In this document: in pieces, positions 14,326 to 25,610 of the stretch
Position numbering within the stretch: position 1 is the stretch's first letter
How the letters are laid out: each line of letters opens with the position of its first letter
DNA from: Caballeronia sp. BR00000012568055
Lineage (GTDB): Bacteria > Pseudomonadota > Gammaproteobacteria > Burkholderiales > Burkholderiaceae
NCBI RefSeq assembly: GCF_029439455.1
Contig: NZ_JAQFVG010000154.1
Span: 1,394-65,393 of the forward strand
Direction: 5' to 3'
Length of the DNA stretch: 64,000 nt
The notes under the pieces: model-generated
Database searches by the model: none
Told to the model about the DNA's origin: nothing
Seen by the model: the letters and a program-made list of their open reading frames with translations, nothing else
Made by a program: the position numbers and the translations under genes

Positions 14326-16971
14326 ATGGATCAATTCGCCAAAGAGACTCTGCCAATCTCCCTCGAGGAGGAAATGCGCCGTTCGTATCTCGATTACGCG
14401 ATGAGCGTGATCGTCGGGCGCGCGCTTCCCGATGTCCGCGATGGCCTGAAGCCGGTGCACCGTCGTGCACTGTACTCCATGCACGAGCTGAACAACGACT
14501 GGAACCGCGCCTACAAGAAATCGGCGCGTATCGTCGGCGACGTGATCGGTAAGTACCATCCTCACGGCGACGCCTCGGTCTACGAGACGATCGTTCGCAT
14601 GGCGCAGCCGTTTTCGCTGCGCTACATGCTGGTGGACGGCCAGGGCAATTTCGGTTCGGTCGATGGCGACAACGCCGCGGCCATGCGCTACACCGAAATC
14701 CGCATGGCGAAAATCGGCCACGAGTTGCTGGCCGACATCGACAAGGAAACGGTCGATTTCGGTCCGAACTACGACGGCAGCGAAAACGAGCCGCTCGTTC
14801 TTCCGGCGCGTATCCCCAATCTGCTGATCAATGGTTCGGCCGGCATCGCGGTCGGCATGGCGACCAACATTCCGCCGCACAATCTGCGCGAAATCGTCGA
14901 CGCCTGTCTGCATCTGCTGAACAACCCCGAATCCACGGTCGATGAACTCATCGAGATCGTGCCGGCGCCGGATTTCCCGACGGCCGGCATCATCTACGGC
15001 GTGGCGGGTGTGCGCGACGGTTATCGCACCGGGCGCGGGCGTGTGGTGATGCGCGCTGCTACGCACTTCGAAGAGATCGATCGCGGTCAGCGCATGGCGA
15101 TCATCGTCGATGAGATTCCGTATCAGGTGAACAAGCGCACGCTGCTCGAGCGCATCGCCGAACTCGTCAACGAGAAAAAGCTCGAAGGCATTTCCGATAT
15201 CCGCGACGAGTCCGACAAGTCGGGCATGCGCGTGGTGATCGAGCTGAAGCGCGGTGAAGTGCCGGAAGTGATCCTGAACAATCTGTATAAGCAGACGCAG
15301 CTTCAGGACACCTTCGGCATGAATATGGTCGCGCTGGTCGATGGCCAGCCGAAGCTGCTGAATCTGAAGGAAATGATCGAGTGCTTCCTGTCGCATCGAC
15401 GGGAAGTGCTGACGCGGCGCACGGTGTACGAACTGCGCAAGGCGCGCGATCGCGGGCACGTGCTCGAAGGTCTGGCCGTCGCGCTGGCGAATATCGACGA
15501 ATTCATCGCGATCATCAAGGCCGCGCCGACGCCGCCTATCGCCAAGCAAGAGTTGATGGCGCGTCCGTGGGATTCGTCGCTCGTGCGCGAAATGCTCACG
15601 CGTACCGACACCGAGGCTTCGGGCGGGCGTGCGGCGTATCGTCCGGAAGGCTTGAATCCGGCGTATGGCTTGCAGGAAGACGGTCTGTACAAGTTGTCCG
15701 ACGTGCAGGCGCAGGAAATTCTGCAGATGCGTCTGCAACGCCTGACCGGGCTGGAGCAGGACAAGATCGTTGGTGAGTACCGCGAAGTCATGGCGCAGAT
15801 CGCCGATTTGCTCGATATCCTCGCGCGCCCGGAACGTATCCGTCAGATGATCGTCGATGAACTCGGTCAGATCCGTACGGAGTTCGGTGACGACCGCCGC
15901 TCGCGCATCGAAATGAATGCGACCGAGCTGAACACCGAAGATCTGATCACGCCGACGGACATGGTCGTGACCATGTCGCATTCCGGTTACGTGAAGTCGC
16001 AGCCGCTGTCCGAGTATCGCGCGCAGAAGCGTGGTGGGCGCGGCAAGCAGGCCACGCAGATGAAGGAAGACGACTGGATCGACACGTTGTTCATCGCGAA
16101 CACGCACGATCATATGTTGTGCTTCTCGAATCGCGGTCGCGTGTACTGGATCAAGGTTTATGAAGTGCCGCAGGGTTCGCGTAACTCGCGCGGCCGTCCG
16201 ATCGTCAATATGTTCCCGCTGCAGGAAGGCGAAAAGATCAACGTCGTGCTGCCGGTTAAGGAGTTCTCGGCGGACAAGTACGTGTTCATGACCACGTCGC
16301 TCGGCACGGTCAAGAAGACGCCGCTGGAAGCATTCAGCCGTCCGATGAAGAAGGGCATCATCGCGGTCGGTCTGGATGACGGCGATTTCCTGATCGGTGC
16401 GGCCATTACGGATGGCGAGCACGACGTCATGTTGTTCTCGGATGCCGGCAAGGCCGTGCGCTTCGACGAAAACGACGTGCGCGCAATGGGCCGCGAGGCA
16501 CGTGGCGTGCGCGGCATGCAGCTCGAAGACGGCCAGCAGGTCATCGCGATGCTGGTCGCGGGCGGCGAGAATCAGTCGGTGCTGACCGCGACCGAAAACG
16601 GTTACGGCAAGCGCACGCCGATCAACGAGTACACGCGTCATGGCCGCGGCACGAAGGGCATGATCGCTATTCAGACGTCGGAGCGAAATGGCCGCGTGGT
16701 GGCGGCGACGCTCGTCGAGCCGGAAAGCGAAATCATGCTGATCACCACGTCGGGCGTGCTGATCCGCACCCGCGTGTCCGAGATCCGCGAGATGGGCCGC
16801 GCGACTCAAGGTGTTACACTCATCAGCCTTGACGAGGGAACGAAGTTGTCGGGACTGCAGCATATCGCCGAGGCCGAAGCTGAAGCCGAATTGGAAGGTG
16901 ATGCAGAATCGAATGGTTCCGCACCGGCACCGGACGCATCGGACGATGCAGAAAACGGCGAAGGCGTCTGA
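14326..16971 (+). CDS. gyrA: DNA gyrase subunit A
   Basis: The breakage-reunion subunit of gyrase, which introduces negative supercoils together with GyrB. The protein has 881 residues. The start [17 protein letters not shown] is the family start. The catalytic Tyr lies in [11 protein letters not shown], and the C-terminal wrapping domain has a GyrA box (QKRGGRGK near residue 567), which separates it from ParC. The last 40 residues are an acidic Glu/Ala tail. In the quinolone-resistance region the sequence is [10 protein letters not shown], giving Ala83 and Glu87 in E. coli numbering instead of Ser/Thr83 and Asp87. The open frame extends upstream to 14080, but that part is not GyrA. Confidence 0.98.
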   Translation: MDQFAKETLPISLEEEMRRSYLDYAMSVIVGRALPDVRDGLKPVHRRALYSMHELNNDWNRAYKKSARIVGDVIGKYHPHGDASVYETIVRMAQPFSLRYMLVDGQGNFGSVDGDNAAAMRYTEIRMAKIGHELLADIDKETVDFGPNYDGSENEPLVLPARIPNLLINGSAGIAVGMATNIPPHNLREIVDACLHLLNNPESTVDELIEIVPAPDFPTAGIIYGVAGVRDGYRTGRGRVVMRAATHFEEIDRGQRMAIIVDEIPYQVNKRTLLERIAELVNEKKLEGISDIRDESDKSGMRVVIELKRGEVPEVILNNLYKQTQLQDTFGMNMVALVDGQPKLLNLKEMIECFLSHRREVLTRRTVYELRKARDRGHVLEGLAVALANIDEFIAIIKAAPTPPIAKQELMARPWDSSLVREMLTRTDTEASGGRAAYRPEGLNPAYGLQEDGLYKLSDVQAQEILQMRLQRLTGLEQDKIVGEYREVMAQIADLLDILARPERIRQMIVDELGQIRTEFGDDRRSRIEMNATELNTEDLITPTDMVVTMSHSGYVKSQPLSEYRAQKRGGRGKQATQMKEDDWIDTLFIANTHDHMLCFSNRGRVYWIKVYEVPQGSRNSRGRPIVNMFPLQEGEKINVVLPVKEFSADKYVFMTTSLGTVKKTPLEAFSRPMKKGIIAVGLDDGDFLIGAAITDGEHDVMLFSDAGKAVRFDENDVRAMGREARGVRGMQLEDGQQVIAMLVAGGENQSVLTATENGYGKRTPINEYTRHGRGTKGMIAIQTSERNGRVVAATLVEPESEIMLITTSGVLIRTRVSEIREMGRATQGVTLISLDEGTKLSGLQHIAEAEAEAELEGDAESNGSAPAPDASDDAENGEGV

Positions 16972-17146
16972 TATTTTTTGTGACGCCCGGCTCTCGTTAT
17001 CGCTTTTGAAAGCTCGAATTAGTTAAGCTGCGCGACGTCGGCTATTTGCCGGCGTGCTTGTCCCCGCATCGTGCGGGGCGAGCCACGCTCCGACACGCCA
17101 GGCGCGTCGCCCGTGCCGAACTGGAAATTTTTTACAGGGAGTAATG

Positions 17147-17764
17147 ATGCAAGGACGTTTCAAGCAGTGGATGTTGCTGGCCGCTTTCGTGCCGACTTTC
17201 GCGATGGCTCAGTCGCTCCAGAATCAGGCGCCGGCTCAGGCAGCGCCGGCGGCACCGGCCGCAGCAGCCCCGATTGATCCGGCCAAGCAAGCCGCGATCA
17301 AGGATCTGCTCGACGCGATCGACGCGCAGAAGCTCGTCAGCGCGATCGGCAATAGCGCGCAGATGCAGTCGAAGCAGCTGGTCCCGGCAATCCTGTCGGA
17401 CGCGCTGTCGGAAAACAAGACCCTGAACGACAAGCAGAAGCAAGCTGCCGTTCCGTCGCTGCAAAAGAATGCAGTGCCGAAGCTGGTTGACTCCGCAGGT
17501 CAGGTGTTCGCAACGGACTCGTTCCGCAAGGACGCCATGCAAGCTCAGTACGACGCCTACGCGAAGTACTACAGCACCGACGAAATCAAAGACCTGACCA
17601 ACTTCTACAAGAGCCCGACCGGTCGCAAGTTCATCCAGGTTCAAGACCAGGTTGGCCGCGACGTGGTCAACGGCCTGATGCAGAAGTACATGCCGCAATC
17701 GATCAAGGCAACGCGTACGCAAGCCGATCAGGAAGTGGCAAGCGTCAAGCCGAGCGCGAAGTAA
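17147..17764 (+). CDS. DUF2059 family exported protein
   Basis: A 205-residue exported protein; the signal peptide ends at FAMA|QS (residue 19), followed by an Ala/Pro-rich linker to about residue 42. The rest is the helical DUF2059 domain with YYSTDEIKDLTNFYKSPTGRKF near residues 145-165, its most conserved part. The biochemical role is unknown. Two ATG codons are adjacent (17144 and 17147); the second has better spacing from GGGAG. It stands alone between gyrA and serC with a strong terminator after it. Confidence 0.85.
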   Translation: MQGRFKQWMLLAAFVPTFAMAQSLQNQAPAQAAPAAPAAAAPIDPAKQAAIKDLLDAIDAQKLVSAIGNSAQMQSKQLVPAILSDALSENKTLNDKQKQAAVPSLQKNAVPKLVDSAGQVFATDSFRKDAMQAQYDAYAKYYSTDEIKDLTNFYKSPTGRKFIQVQDQVGRDVVNGLMQKYMPQSIKATRTQADQEVASVKPSAK

Positions 17765-17829
17765 GTTCAGGAATCCGCCGCCGGGGCTCGCCGCCTCGTG
17801 CATTGGCGGGTTTTCAGGACAGTGCGATA

Positions 17830-17870
17830 ATGGCTGTTTGCGCGTGAGCGCAAGCAGCCATTTCTTTTTT
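17830..17870 (+). terminator. Rho-independent terminator after the DUF2059 gene
   Basis: ATGGCTGTTTGCGC and GCGCAAGCAGCCAT pair over about 14 positions (one G-T) around GTGA, followed by TTTCTTTTTT. It separates the DUF2059 gene from serC. Confidence 0.88.
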
Positions 17871-17928
17871 GGTCGGGAAGAACGCGAAGTCCGCCATTTT
17901 TCTCGCGCCTGCCTTTCAGGATTTCCAG

Positions 17929-19011
17929 ATGCGCGTGTTCAATTTCTCCGCCGGTCCGGCCGCCCTGCCAGAAGAAGTCCTGAAGCAAGCCGCCGATGAA
18001 ATGCTCGACTGGCACGGCAGCGGCATGAGCGTGATGGAAATGAGCCACCGCGGCGCGGAATTCATGTCGATCCATGAAGAGGCGCTGACCGACTTGCGCG
18101 AACTGCTCAACGTGCCGGATTCGCACCGTATTCTGTTTCTACAGGGCGGCGGTATCGGCGAAAACGCGATCGTGCCGATGAACCTGCTCGGCAACAAGAA
18201 GACCGCCGATTTCGTCGTGACCGGTTCGTGGTCCACGAAGTCGTTCAAGGAAGCGCAGAAATACTGCACGCCGCACCTCGCGGCCAATGGCAAGACCGAG
18301 CAAGGCTTCACGCGCGTGCCCGCGTTCAGCGAATGGAAGCTGTCCGACGATCCGGCCTACGTGCATCTGTGCAGCAACGAAACCATTGATGGCGTCGAGG
18401 CGTTCGAGATTCCCGATCTCGGCGATATCCCGCTGGTCGCCGATGCCTCATCGCACATCCTGTCGCGCCCGATGGACATCGCCAAGTACGGCGTGTTGTT
18501 CGGCGGCGCGCAGAAGAATATCGGCATGGCGGGCGTGACGGTGGCGATCGTGCGGGAAGATCTGCTGGATCGCGCGTTGCCCATTTGCCCGTCCGCGTTC
18601 GAATGGAAAATCGTCGCGGAAAACAATTCGATGTACAACACGCCGCCGACCTATGCCATCTATATCGCCGGATTGGTGTTCAAGTGGCTGAAGAAGCTCG
18701 GCGGCCTGCCTGCCATCGAAGCGCGCAATGTCGAAAAGGCGAAGCTGCTGTACGACACCATCGATTCGAGCGATTTCTACATCAACAAGATCGAGCGACA
18801 AAACCGTTCGCGCATGAACGTGCCGTTCTTTCTTGCCGATGAATCGCGCAATACCGATTTCCTGGCCGGCGCGAAAGCGCGCGGTCTGTTGCAACTGAAG
18901 GGCCACAAGTCCGTCGGCGGCATGCGGGCATCGATCTACAACGCGGTGCCGGTCGAGGGCGTGAAGGCGCTCGTCGATTACATGAAGGAATTCGAGCGCC
19001 AGGGCGCTTAA
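17929..19011 (+). CDS. serC: Phosphoserine aminotransferase
   Basis: A PLP enzyme that transaminates 3-phosphohydroxypyruvate to phosphoserine and also acts in pyridoxal phosphate synthesis. It has 360 residues, the usual length. The start [17 protein letters not shown] is the family signature, with CAGGA ahead of the ATG at 17929 (the open frame begins 60 bases earlier). [18 protein letters not shown] binds the cofactor phosphate, and the Schiff-base Lys196 is in [11 protein letters not shown]. It heads the cluster serC-pheA-tyrA-aroA-cmk-rpsA-ihfB. Confidence 0.97.
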   Translation: MRVFNFSAGPAALPEEVLKQAADEMLDWHGSGMSVMEMSHRGAEFMSIHEEALTDLRELLNVPDSHRILFLQGGGIGENAIVPMNLLGNKKTADFVVTGSWSTKSFKEAQKYCTPHLAANGKTEQGFTRVPAFSEWKLSDDPAYVHLCSNETIDGVEAFEIPDLGDIPLVADASSHILSRPMDIAKYGVLFGGAQKNIGMAGVTVAIVREDLLDRALPICPSAFEWKIVAENNSMYNTPPTYAIYIAGLVFKWLKKLGGLPAIEARNVEKAKLLYDTIDSSDFYINKIERQNRSRMNVPFFLADESRNTDFLAGAKARGLLQLKGHKSVGGMRASIYNAVPVEGVKALVDYMKEFERQGA

Positions 19012-19034
19012 AACCGCATCCGAAAAAACACCGC

Positions 19035-20117
19035 ATGGACGACGATCTCAATTCAAGACTCAAACCGCTGCGTGAGCGCATCGACGCGCTCGACGCGCAA
19101 CTCATCGCGCTGCTGAATCAGCGCGCTTCCGTGGCGCTCGAAGTGGGCGAAGTGAAGAAGCATTTCAACGCGCCGGTGTTTCGTCCCGAACGCGAACTGC
19201 AAGTGATCGCGCGTTTGCAGGAAATGAGCGCAGGTCCGCTGGCGGATTCGCATATCGCGTCGATCTGGCGCGAGATCATGGCGGCGAGCCGCGATCTCGA
19301 ACAGACCATTCGCGCGGCGTATCTCGGGCCGGTCGGCACGTACAGCGAACAGGCGATGTTCGAATACTTCGGTCATTCGATTGAAGGGCTGCCGTGCTCG
19401 TCTATCGACGAAGTGTTTCGCGCGGTCGAATCGGGCGCGTCCGAATATGGCGTGGTGCCGGTCGAGAATTCGGCGGAAGGCGCGGTGTCGCGCACGCTGG
19501 ATTTGCTGCTGTCCACGTCGTTGTTGATCGGCGGTGAGCTGGCTTTGCCGATTCACCATAACTTGCTCACCGCATCCGGCAAGCTCGATGGCGTGACGCG
19601 CGTGTGCGCGCATCCGCAGGCGCTGGCGCAGTGTCAGCGCTGGTTGAGCGCGAACGCGCCGCATCTGGAGCGGCAGGCGGTATCGAGCAATGCGGAAGCG
19701 GCGCGCATGGCGGTTGATGATCCGACCGTTGCCGCCATCGCCGGTGATCGCGCGGCGACGCACTACGGCTTAGGCGTCGTGTTCTCGCTGATTCAGGACG
19801 ATCCGCACAATCGCACGCGCTTCGTGATCATCGGCCGGCAGCCGACGGATTCGAGCGGTCACGATCAGACGTCGCTGATCGTCTCGGTGAAGAACGAGGC
19901 GGGCGCGGTGTTCAAGCTGCTCGAACCGCTCGCCACGCACGGCGTATCCATGACGCGTTTCGAATCGCGTCCGGCGCGCGAGGGCACATGGGCGTACTAC
20001 TTTTATATTGATATCGAAGGGCATCGTAACGATGCGTCGGTATCGGCGGCGCTCGAAGAGTTGGAGCGCAAGGCTGCGTTCTTCAAGATTCTCGGCTCGT
20101 ATCCGCGTGCGCGCTGA
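19035..20117 (+). CDS. pheA: Bifunctional chorismate mutase / prephenate dehydratase
   Basis: This enzyme turns chorismate into prephenate and then phenylpyruvate, the route to phenylalanine. In 360 residues it has an AroQ chorismate mutase (about 5-90, LRERIDALDAQLIALLNQRA), a prephenate dehydratase (about 95-270, YLGPVGTYSEQA, VVPVENSAEGAVSRTLDLL, NRTRFVII) and a C-terminal ACT domain (about 280-355) with ESRP (residues 314-317), where phenylalanine binds for feedback control. It follows serC after 23 bases; tyrA starts 28 bases after it. Confidence 0.97.
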   Translation: MDDDLNSRLKPLRERIDALDAQLIALLNQRASVALEVGEVKKHFNAPVFRPERELQVIARLQEMSAGPLADSHIASIWREIMAASRDLEQTIRAAYLGPVGTYSEQAMFEYFGHSIEGLPCSSIDEVFRAVESGASEYGVVPVENSAEGAVSRTLDLLLSTSLLIGGELALPIHHNLLTASGKLDGVTRVCAHPQALAQCQRWLSANAPHLERQAVSSNAEAARMAVDDPTVAAIAGDRAATHYGLGVVFSLIQDDPHNRTRFVIIGRQPTDSSGHDQTSLIVSVKNEAGAVFKLLEPLATHGVSMTRFESRPAREGTWAYYFYIDIEGHRNDASVSAALEELERKAAFFKILGSYPRAR

Positions 20118-20145
20118 TCCGGGTTATTCGCTTCAATCGGCATCG

Positions 20146-21081
20146 ATGTTCTCTTTCAACAAACTGGTTATTTTCGGCGTCGGTTTGATCGGCGGATCGC
20201 TGGCGCGGGCGCTGCGCGAGCGCGCGGGCGTGAGCGGGCGCGTGGTCGGCGTCGGGCGTTCGCTGAAAGCAGTGCAGCGCGCGCTCGAACTCGGCGTGAT
20301 CGACGAAGCCGTCACGCTCAAGGACGACGCTGCGCTCGCGAACGCGTTGCACGGCGCGGATATCGTGCTGATCGCCGCGCCCGTCGCGCAGACCGGGCCG
20401 CTGCTCGCACAGATCGCGCCCTTGCTGGATGCGCGCACCATCGTCACGGACGCGGGCAGCACCAAGAGCGATGTCGTCGCGGCGGCGCGTGAGGCGCTGG
20501 GCGCGCGCATCGCGCAATTCGTGCCGGGGCATCCGATTGCCGGGCGCGAGTCGAGCGGCGTCGAGGCGGCGTTGCCGGATTTGTATGTCGAACGCAATGT
20601 CGTGCTTTGTCCGCTGAGCGAGAACGCGCCCGACGACGTTGAAAAAATCGCCGCGATGTGGCGCGCGACCGGTGCGTGCGTGCGGCAGATGAGCGAGGCG
20701 CAGCACGATCGCGTGTTCGCAACGGTCAGTCATTTGCCGCATGTATTGTCGTTTGCACTGGTCGATCAGATTCTCGATTCGCCCGACGCGCAACTGAAGT
20801 TTTCGTTCGCGGCGGGCGGCTTTCGCGACTTCACGCGCATCGCCGCGTCGAGTCCGGAAATGTGGCGCGATATCTGTGTCGCGAATCGCGCGGCGCTGCT
20901 GGCCGAACTCGATGATTACGTGAACGTGCTCGCCCGTTTTCGCGCGGCGATCGATGCATCGGATGGCGCGGCGCTCGAAGCGGCGTTCGCGCGTTCGCGC
21001 GTGGCGCGCACGGAATGGCAGGAACGCGGCGGCATCAAGCCCGCAGGCGATACGACCGCGGGCGAAATCGCCGCGAAATGA
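20146..21081 (+). CDS. tyrA: Prephenate dehydrogenase
   Basis: This enzyme makes 4-hydroxyphenylpyruvate for tyrosine with NAD(P)+. The 311-residue protein opens with a Rossmann motif GVGLIGGSLARAL (residues 10-22); DAGSTKSDVV and GHPIAGRESSGVEAA follow, and the helical dimer domain covers about 170-290. I chose the ATG at 20146 where the family starts; the frame is open further upstream inside pheA. In many Burkholderiaceae and pseudomonads a hisC-type aminotransferase sits between pheA and tyrA, but here only 28 bases separate them. Confidence 0.95.
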   Translation: MFSFNKLVIFGVGLIGGSLARALRERAGVSGRVVGVGRSLKAVQRALELGVIDEAVTLKDDAALANALHGADIVLIAAPVAQTGPLLAQIAPLLDARTIVTDAGSTKSDVVAAAREALGARIAQFVPGHPIAGRESSGVEAALPDLYVERNVVLCPLSENAPDDVEKIAAMWRATGACVRQMSEAQHDRVFATVSHLPHVLSFALVDQILDSPDAQLKFSFAAGGFRDFTRIAASSPEMWRDICVANRAALLAELDDYVNVLARFRAAIDASDGAALEAAFARSRVARTEWQERGGIKPAGDTTAGEIAAK

Positions 21082-21090
21082 GGACACACT

Positions 21091-22401
21091 ATGGAACATC
21101 TCGATCTCGGACCTTTCTCCCGCGCGTCCGGCACGGTGCGGCTGCCCGGCTCGAAGAGCATCTCGAACCGCGTGCTGCTGTTGGCGGCGCTGTCGAACGG
21201 CGAAACGTCGATCACCAATCTGCTCGATTCCGACGACACGCGCGTGATGATCGCCGCGCTGAAGAATCTCGGCATCGATGTGCGTGAGGAAGGCGAGCGT
21301 GTCGTCGTGAAAGGCACGGGCGGCGCGTTTCCGTCGAAATCGGCGGAACTGTTTTTGGGGAATGCGGGCACGGCGGTGCGTCCGCTGACGGCGGCGCTCG
21401 CGGTGAATGGCGGCGAGTATCGCGTGCACGGCGTGCCGCGTATGCACGAGCGACCGATCGGCGATCTGGTCGATGGGCTGCGCCAGATCGGCGCGAGCAT
21501 CGACTATGAGTTGAACGATGGTTTTCCGCCGCTGAAGATTCATCCCGCGAAGATCGCGATCGATAAACCGATCCGCGTGCGCGGCGATGTGTCGAGCCAG
21601 TTTCTGACCGCGCTTTTGATGAGCCTGCCCGTGATCGAAGGCCGCAGCGCGCCGGTGACGGTCGAAGTCGAAGGTGAACTGATTTCCAAGCCGTATATCG
21701 ACATCACCATTCGGCTGATGGAGCGCTTCGGCGTGACGGTCGAGCGCGATGGCTGGGCGAGCTTCACGGTGGCGCCGAACGCGCGTTACACGTCGCCTGG
21801 CGCGATCATGGTCGAAGGCGATGCGTCGTCGGCGTCGTATTTTCTGGCGGCGGGCGCGATCGGCCACGGGCCGGTGCGCGTGGAAGGCGTCGGGCGTTCG
21901 AGCATTCAGGGCGACGTCGGTTTCGCCGACGCGCTGAACCGAATGGGCGCGAACGTGATGATGGGCGAGGATTGGATCGAAGTGCGCGGCGTGGAGTCGG
22001 ACGACGGGCGGCTTGCGCCCATCGACATGGATTTCAACCTGATTCCCGATGCCGCGATGACCATCGCCGTCGCGGCGCTGTTCGCCAGCGGCACGACCAC
22101 GCTGCGCAATATCGCGAGCTGGCGCGTGAAGGAAACCGACCGCATCGCCGCAATGGCGACGGAATTGCGCAAGGTAGGCGCGACGGTGGAAGAGGGCGCG
22201 GACTATCTCGTCGTCACGCCGCCGCCGTCCCACAAGCTGACGCCGAACGCCGCCATCGACACCTACGACGATCACCGCATGGCGATGTGTTTCTCGCTGG
22301 TGAGCCTGGGCGGCGTGCCGGTGCGCATCAACGATCCGAAGTGCGTGAACAAGACGTTCCCCGACTACTTCGACCGGTTCGCCACGCTCGTGAGGGCCTG
22401 A
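21091..22401 (+). CDS. aroA: 3-phosphoshikimate 1-carboxyvinyltransferase (EPSP synthase)
   Basis: This enzyme joins shikimate-3-phosphate and phosphoenolpyruvate in the shikimate pathway and is the glyphosate target. The protein has 436 residues. The diagnostic motifs are [17 protein letters not shown] (residues 15-32), [15 protein letters not shown] (about 90-104, class I type) and [20 protein letters not shown] near 350. It lies 9 bases after tyrA and 62 before the chosen cmk start. Confidence 0.97.
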   Translation: MEHLDLGPFSRASGTVRLPGSKSISNRVLLLAALSNGETSITNLLDSDDTRVMIAALKNLGIDVREEGERVVVKGTGGAFPSKSAELFLGNAGTAVRPLTAALAVNGGEYRVHGVPRMHERPIGDLVDGLRQIGASIDYELNDGFPPLKIHPAKIAIDKPIRVRGDVSSQFLTALLMSLPVIEGRSAPVTVEVEGELISKPYIDITIRLMERFGVTVERDGWASFTVAPNARYTSPGAIMVEGDASSASYFLAAGAIGHGPVRVEGVGRSSIQGDVGFADALNRMGANVMMGEDWIEVRGVESDDGRLAPIDMDFNLIPDAAMTIAVAALFASGTTTLRNIASWRVKETDRIAAMATELRKVGATVEEGADYLVVTPPPSHKLTPNAAIDTYDDHRMAMCFSLVSLGGVPVRINDPKCVNKTFPDYFDRFATLVRA

Positions 22402-22463
22402 ACGTGAAACGCGATGCACTCGATCTCTTCAACGGCAATAAAGCGCCAGAACGCCCACAAGAA

Positions 22464-23144
22464 ATGAAACCGACCCGACCTTTCGACCCCACACCTGTGA
22501 TCACCATCGACGGGCCGACGGCATCGGGCAAGGGCACGGTCGCGGCGCTCGTCGCGGCAACGCTCGGCTTTCATTTGCTCGACAGTGGCGCGCTGTATCG
22601 GCTGGCGGCGCTGGCGAGCATCCGCTACAGCATCGAAACCGACGATGCTCCCGCGCTTGCAAAGCTGGTCGAAGCGCTCCATATCACCTTCCGCGAAGGC
22701 TGCGCACAGCTCGACGGGCTGGACGTATCGACCGAAATTCGCGCCGAGGAAGTGGGCAATCGCGCGTCAGCAATTGCAGTGCATTCGGAGGTGCGGCAGG
22801 CGCTCGTAGCCCGCCAGCGCGCGTTCCGCAAGCGTCCGGGCCTGATCGCGGACGGCCGCGACATGGGCACCGTGATCTTCCCCGATGCCACGCTGAAGGT
22901 GTTTCTGACCGCAAGCGTCGAGGCGCGTGCCGCCAGACGGCATAAGCAATTGATGCAAAAAGGCTTTTCTGCTAATATGGATGACTTGCTGCGCGATTTG
23001 CGCGAGCGCGACGCCCGGGACATGAACCGGGCCGCCGCACCGCTCAAGCCCGCAGCGGACGCGAAGACGCTGGACACCTCCGGTTTGTCGATCGATCAAA
23101 CGGTCGAGCAGATCATCGGCTGGTACAGCGCCATTCGTGTGTAG
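22464..23144 (+). CDS. cmk: Cytidylate kinase
   Basis: Phosphorylates CMP and dCMP. The 226-residue protein has its P-loop [11 protein letters not shown] at about residues 15-24, DSGALYR for nucleotide binding and [13 protein letters not shown] in the core, with a lid region [11 protein letters not shown] chose the ATG at 22464, where relatives start. A GTG at 22404 with GAGGG ahead of it would add 20 residues and is a real alternative, since the ATG has only a weak ribosome site. Confidence 0.95.
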   Translation: MKPTRPFDPTPVITIDGPTASGKGTVAALVAATLGFHLLDSGALYRLAALASIRYSIETDDAPALAKLVEALHITFREGCAQLDGLDVSTEIRAEEVGNRASAIAVHSEVRQALVARQRAFRKRPGLIADGRDMGTVIFPDATLKVFLTASVEARAARRHKQLMQKGFSANMDDLLRDLRERDARDMNRAAAPLKPAADAKTLDTSGLSIDQTVEQIIGWYSAIRV

Positions 23145-23292
23145 TTGGCGTGTAGTTGTCGTAAGTAGCAAGAAGTAAGGTGCTCCGCCGGAAGCGGAGC
23201 GTGTGTTAAACCATTTAACCCCGTATGGCCGAGCGCATCGCCGGTCTCAATTCCGAGACCATCGCGCAAAAGCTGTGCAAATATCGATTTTT

Positions 23293-25008
23293 ATGTCCGA
23301 CCTGCAAACCTCCACCCCGAATACCGAATCCTTTGCGGCTCTGTTCGAAGAGTCGCTGACCAAGCAAGACATGCGCGCTGGCGAAGTGATCTCCGCTGAA
23401 GTCGTGCGCGTTGACCACAACTTCGTGGTCGTCAACGCTGGTCTCAAGTCCGAAGCCTATATTCCGCTCGAAGAGTTCCTGAACGACGCGGGTGAAGTGG
23501 AAGTGCAGGCGGGCGACTTCGTTTCCGTCGCGATCGACGCGCTGGAAAACGGCTATGGCGACACCATCCTGTCGCGCGACAAGGCGAAGCGTCTGGCTTC
23601 GTGGCTGTCGCTGGAAAAAGCACTCGACAACAACGAACTCGTGACCGGCACGATCACGGGCAAGGTCAAGGGCGGCATGACCGTCATGGTCAACGGCATC
23701 CGCGCGTTCCTGCCGGGTTCGCTGGTTGATACGCGTCCGGTCAAGGACACGACCCCGTACGAAGGCAAGACCCTCGAGTTCCGCGTCATCAAGCTCGACC
23801 GCAAGCGTAACAACGTCGTGCTGTCGCGCCGTGCCGTGATCGAAGCGACCCAAGGCGAAGAGCGCGCAAAGCTGCTGGAAACGCTGAAGGAAGGCGCGAT
23901 TGTGGAAGGCGTGGTCAAGAACATCACCGACTACGGCGCGTTCGTGGACCTCGGCGGTATCGACGGCCTGCTGCACATCACCGACATCGCATGGCGTCGT
24001 GTGCGTCACCCGTCGGAAGTGCTGTCGGTTGGCCAGGAAGTCACCGCGAAGATCCTCAAGTTCGACCAAGAGAAGAACCGCGTTTCGCTCGGTATCAAGC
24101 AACTCGGCGACGATCCGTGGGAAGGCATCTCGCGTCGTTACCCGTCGGGCACGCGCCTGTTCGGTAAGGTCACCAACATCACCGACTACGGCGCATTCGT
24201 CGAAGTGGAATCGGGCATCGAAGGCCTGGTCCACGTGTCGGAAATGGACTGGACGAACAAGAACGTTGCACCGTCGAAGGTTGTGCAACTCGGTGACGAA
24301 GTCGAAGTCATGGTTCTCGAAATCGACGAAGACCGCCGCCGTATCTCGCTCGGCATGAAGCAATGCAAGCCGAATCCGTGGGATGACTTCAGCCGCAACT
24401 ACAAGAAGGGCGACAAGCTGCAAGGCGCCATCAAGTCGATCACCGACTTCGGCGTGTTCATCGGTCTTCCTGGCGGTATCGACGGTCTGGTTCACCTGTC
24501 GGATCTGTCGTGGTCGGAAACCGGCGAAGAAGCCGTGCGCAAGTACAAGAAGGGCGACGAAGTCGAAGCCGTGGTTCTGGGCATCGACGTCGAGAAGGAA
24601 CGCATCTCGCTGGGTATCAAGCAGCTCGAAGGCGACCCGTTCAACAACTTTGTCGCGATCAACGACAAGGGCGCGATCGTTGACGGTATCGTGAAGGCTG
24701 TGGACCCGAAGGGCGCGGTCGTTACGCTGTCCGGCGAAGTCGAAGGTTACCTGCGTGCTTCGGAAATCGCACAAGACCGCGTGGAAGATGCGCGCAATGT
24801 GCTGAAGGAAGGCGACAAGGTCAACGCGATGATCATCAACATCGATCGCAAGTCGCGTGGTATCAACCTGTCGATCAAGGCAAAGGATTCGGCTGAGCAA
24901 CAGGAAGCGATTCGCGGCCTGCAAGCTTCGGACTCGAACGCCGCCGCGACCGGCACGACCAACCTCGGCGCGCTGCTCAAGGCCAAGCTCGACGGCCAGA
25001 ACAGCTAA
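23293..25008 (+). CDS. rpsA: 30S ribosomal protein S1
   Basis: S1 brings mRNA to the 30S subunit. The 571-residue protein has six S1 repeats; repeats 3 to 6 carry the [21 protein letters not shown]-type RNA-binding strand pattern (near residues 210, 297, 384 and 470). The start [15 protein letters not shown] fits the family; the open frame upstream to 23203 is not part of it. Codon use is strongly biased as expected for a highly expressed gene. ihfB follows after 21 bases. Confidence 0.98.
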   Translation: MSDLQTSTPNTESFAALFEESLTKQDMRAGEVISAEVVRVDHNFVVVNAGLKSEAYIPLEEFLNDAGEVEVQAGDFVSVAIDALENGYGDTILSRDKAKRLASWLSLEKALDNNELVTGTITGKVKGGMTVMVNGIRAFLPGSLVDTRPVKDTTPYEGKTLEFRVIKLDRKRNNVVLSRRAVIEATQGEERAKLLETLKEGAIVEGVVKNITDYGAFVDLGGIDGLLHITDIAWRRVRHPSEVLSVGQEVTAKILKFDQEKNRVSLGIKQLGDDPWEGISRRYPSGTRLFGKVTNITDYGAFVEVESGIEGLVHVSEMDWTNKNVAPSKVVQLGDEVEVMVLEIDEDRRRISLGMKQCKPNPWDDFSRNYKKGDKLQGAIKSITDFGVFIGLPGGIDGLVHLSDLSWSETGEEAVRKYKKGDEVEAVVLGIDVEKERISLGIKQLEGDPFNNFVAINDKGAIVDGIVKAVDPKGAVVTLSGEVEGYLRASEIAQDRVEDARNVLKEGDKVNAMIINIDRKSRGINLSIKAKDSAEQQEAIRGLQASDSNAAATGTTNLGALLKAKLDGQNS

Positions 25009-25029
25009 GCCCTACCGGCACGCTGCAGT

Positions 25030-25359
25030 ATGACCAAAAGTGAATTGGTCGCCCAGTTGGCGTCGCGATTTCCGCAACTTGTTCTCAAAGATGCGGATTT
25101 CGCGGTGAAGACGATGCTCGATGCGATGTCGGAGGCTTTGGCCAACGGTCATCGTATCGAGATTCGCGGCTTCGGCAGCTTTGGGCTCAACCGTCGTCCG
25201 TCGCGCGTGGGGCGCAATCCCAAGTCGGGTGAGAAGGTGCTGGTGCCGGAGAAATTCGTGCCGCACTTCAAGCCGGGCAAGGAATTGCGCGAACGTGTCG
25301 ATGGCCGCGCGGGCGAGCCGCTGAAGGCGTCGAATGACGACGATGCGGACGATCTCTGA
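25030..25359 (+). CDS. ihfB: Integration host factor subunit beta
   Basis: The beta half of IHF, which bends DNA at promoters, origins and attachment sites. [17 protein letters not shown] and the [30 protein letters not shown] arm are diagnostic. It has 109 residues, slightly longer than E. coli because of an acidic tail (NDDDADDL). The neighbourhood rpsA-ihfB is conserved in proteobacteria. A terminator follows. Confidence 0.97.
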   Translation: MTKSELVAQLASRFPQLVLKDADFAVKTMLDAMSEALANGHRIEIRGFGSFGLNRRPSRVGRNPKSGEKVLVPEKFVPHFKPGKELRERVDGRAGEPLKASNDDDADDL

Positions 25360-25423
25360 TCGGCGCGCATCCTGACTGAGATGTTTCAGTCCGCGGCGTC
25401 CGGCCACGAGGCAATCGACCAGA

Positions 25424-25450
25424 AAAGCACCCTGCGGGGTGCTTTTTTTA
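25424..25450 (+). terminator. Rho-independent terminator after ihfB
   Basis: AAGCACCC and GGGTGCTT pair around a short turn, followed by seven T. It closes the serC to ihfB gene series. Confidence 0.9.
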
Positions 25451-25610
25451 TGCGCGGCGCTTTCGTACTCTTAAGCAAATGCGCTCGATGCAACAGGTGC
25501 AGCACTTGCTCCCTTTCAAGTCGGAGCGCGCTCAGGTGTGCCCTTCCAAACGCATCAATTACAATACCGGTCACTTTGACCTGAGCAAGCACGCTCTCGC
25601 GAGACCCTTC

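Noticed and set aside
13879-16863. A 994-codon open frame on the minus strand opposite gyrA
   Set aside because: It is the antisense shadow of gyrA in high-GC DNA: rich in Arg and His, without ribosome site, domain or codon pattern of its own.
20083-22419. A 778-codon open frame opposite tyrA and aroA
   Set aside because: Antisense shadow of two well-identified genes; Arg/His/Ala-rich with no family features.
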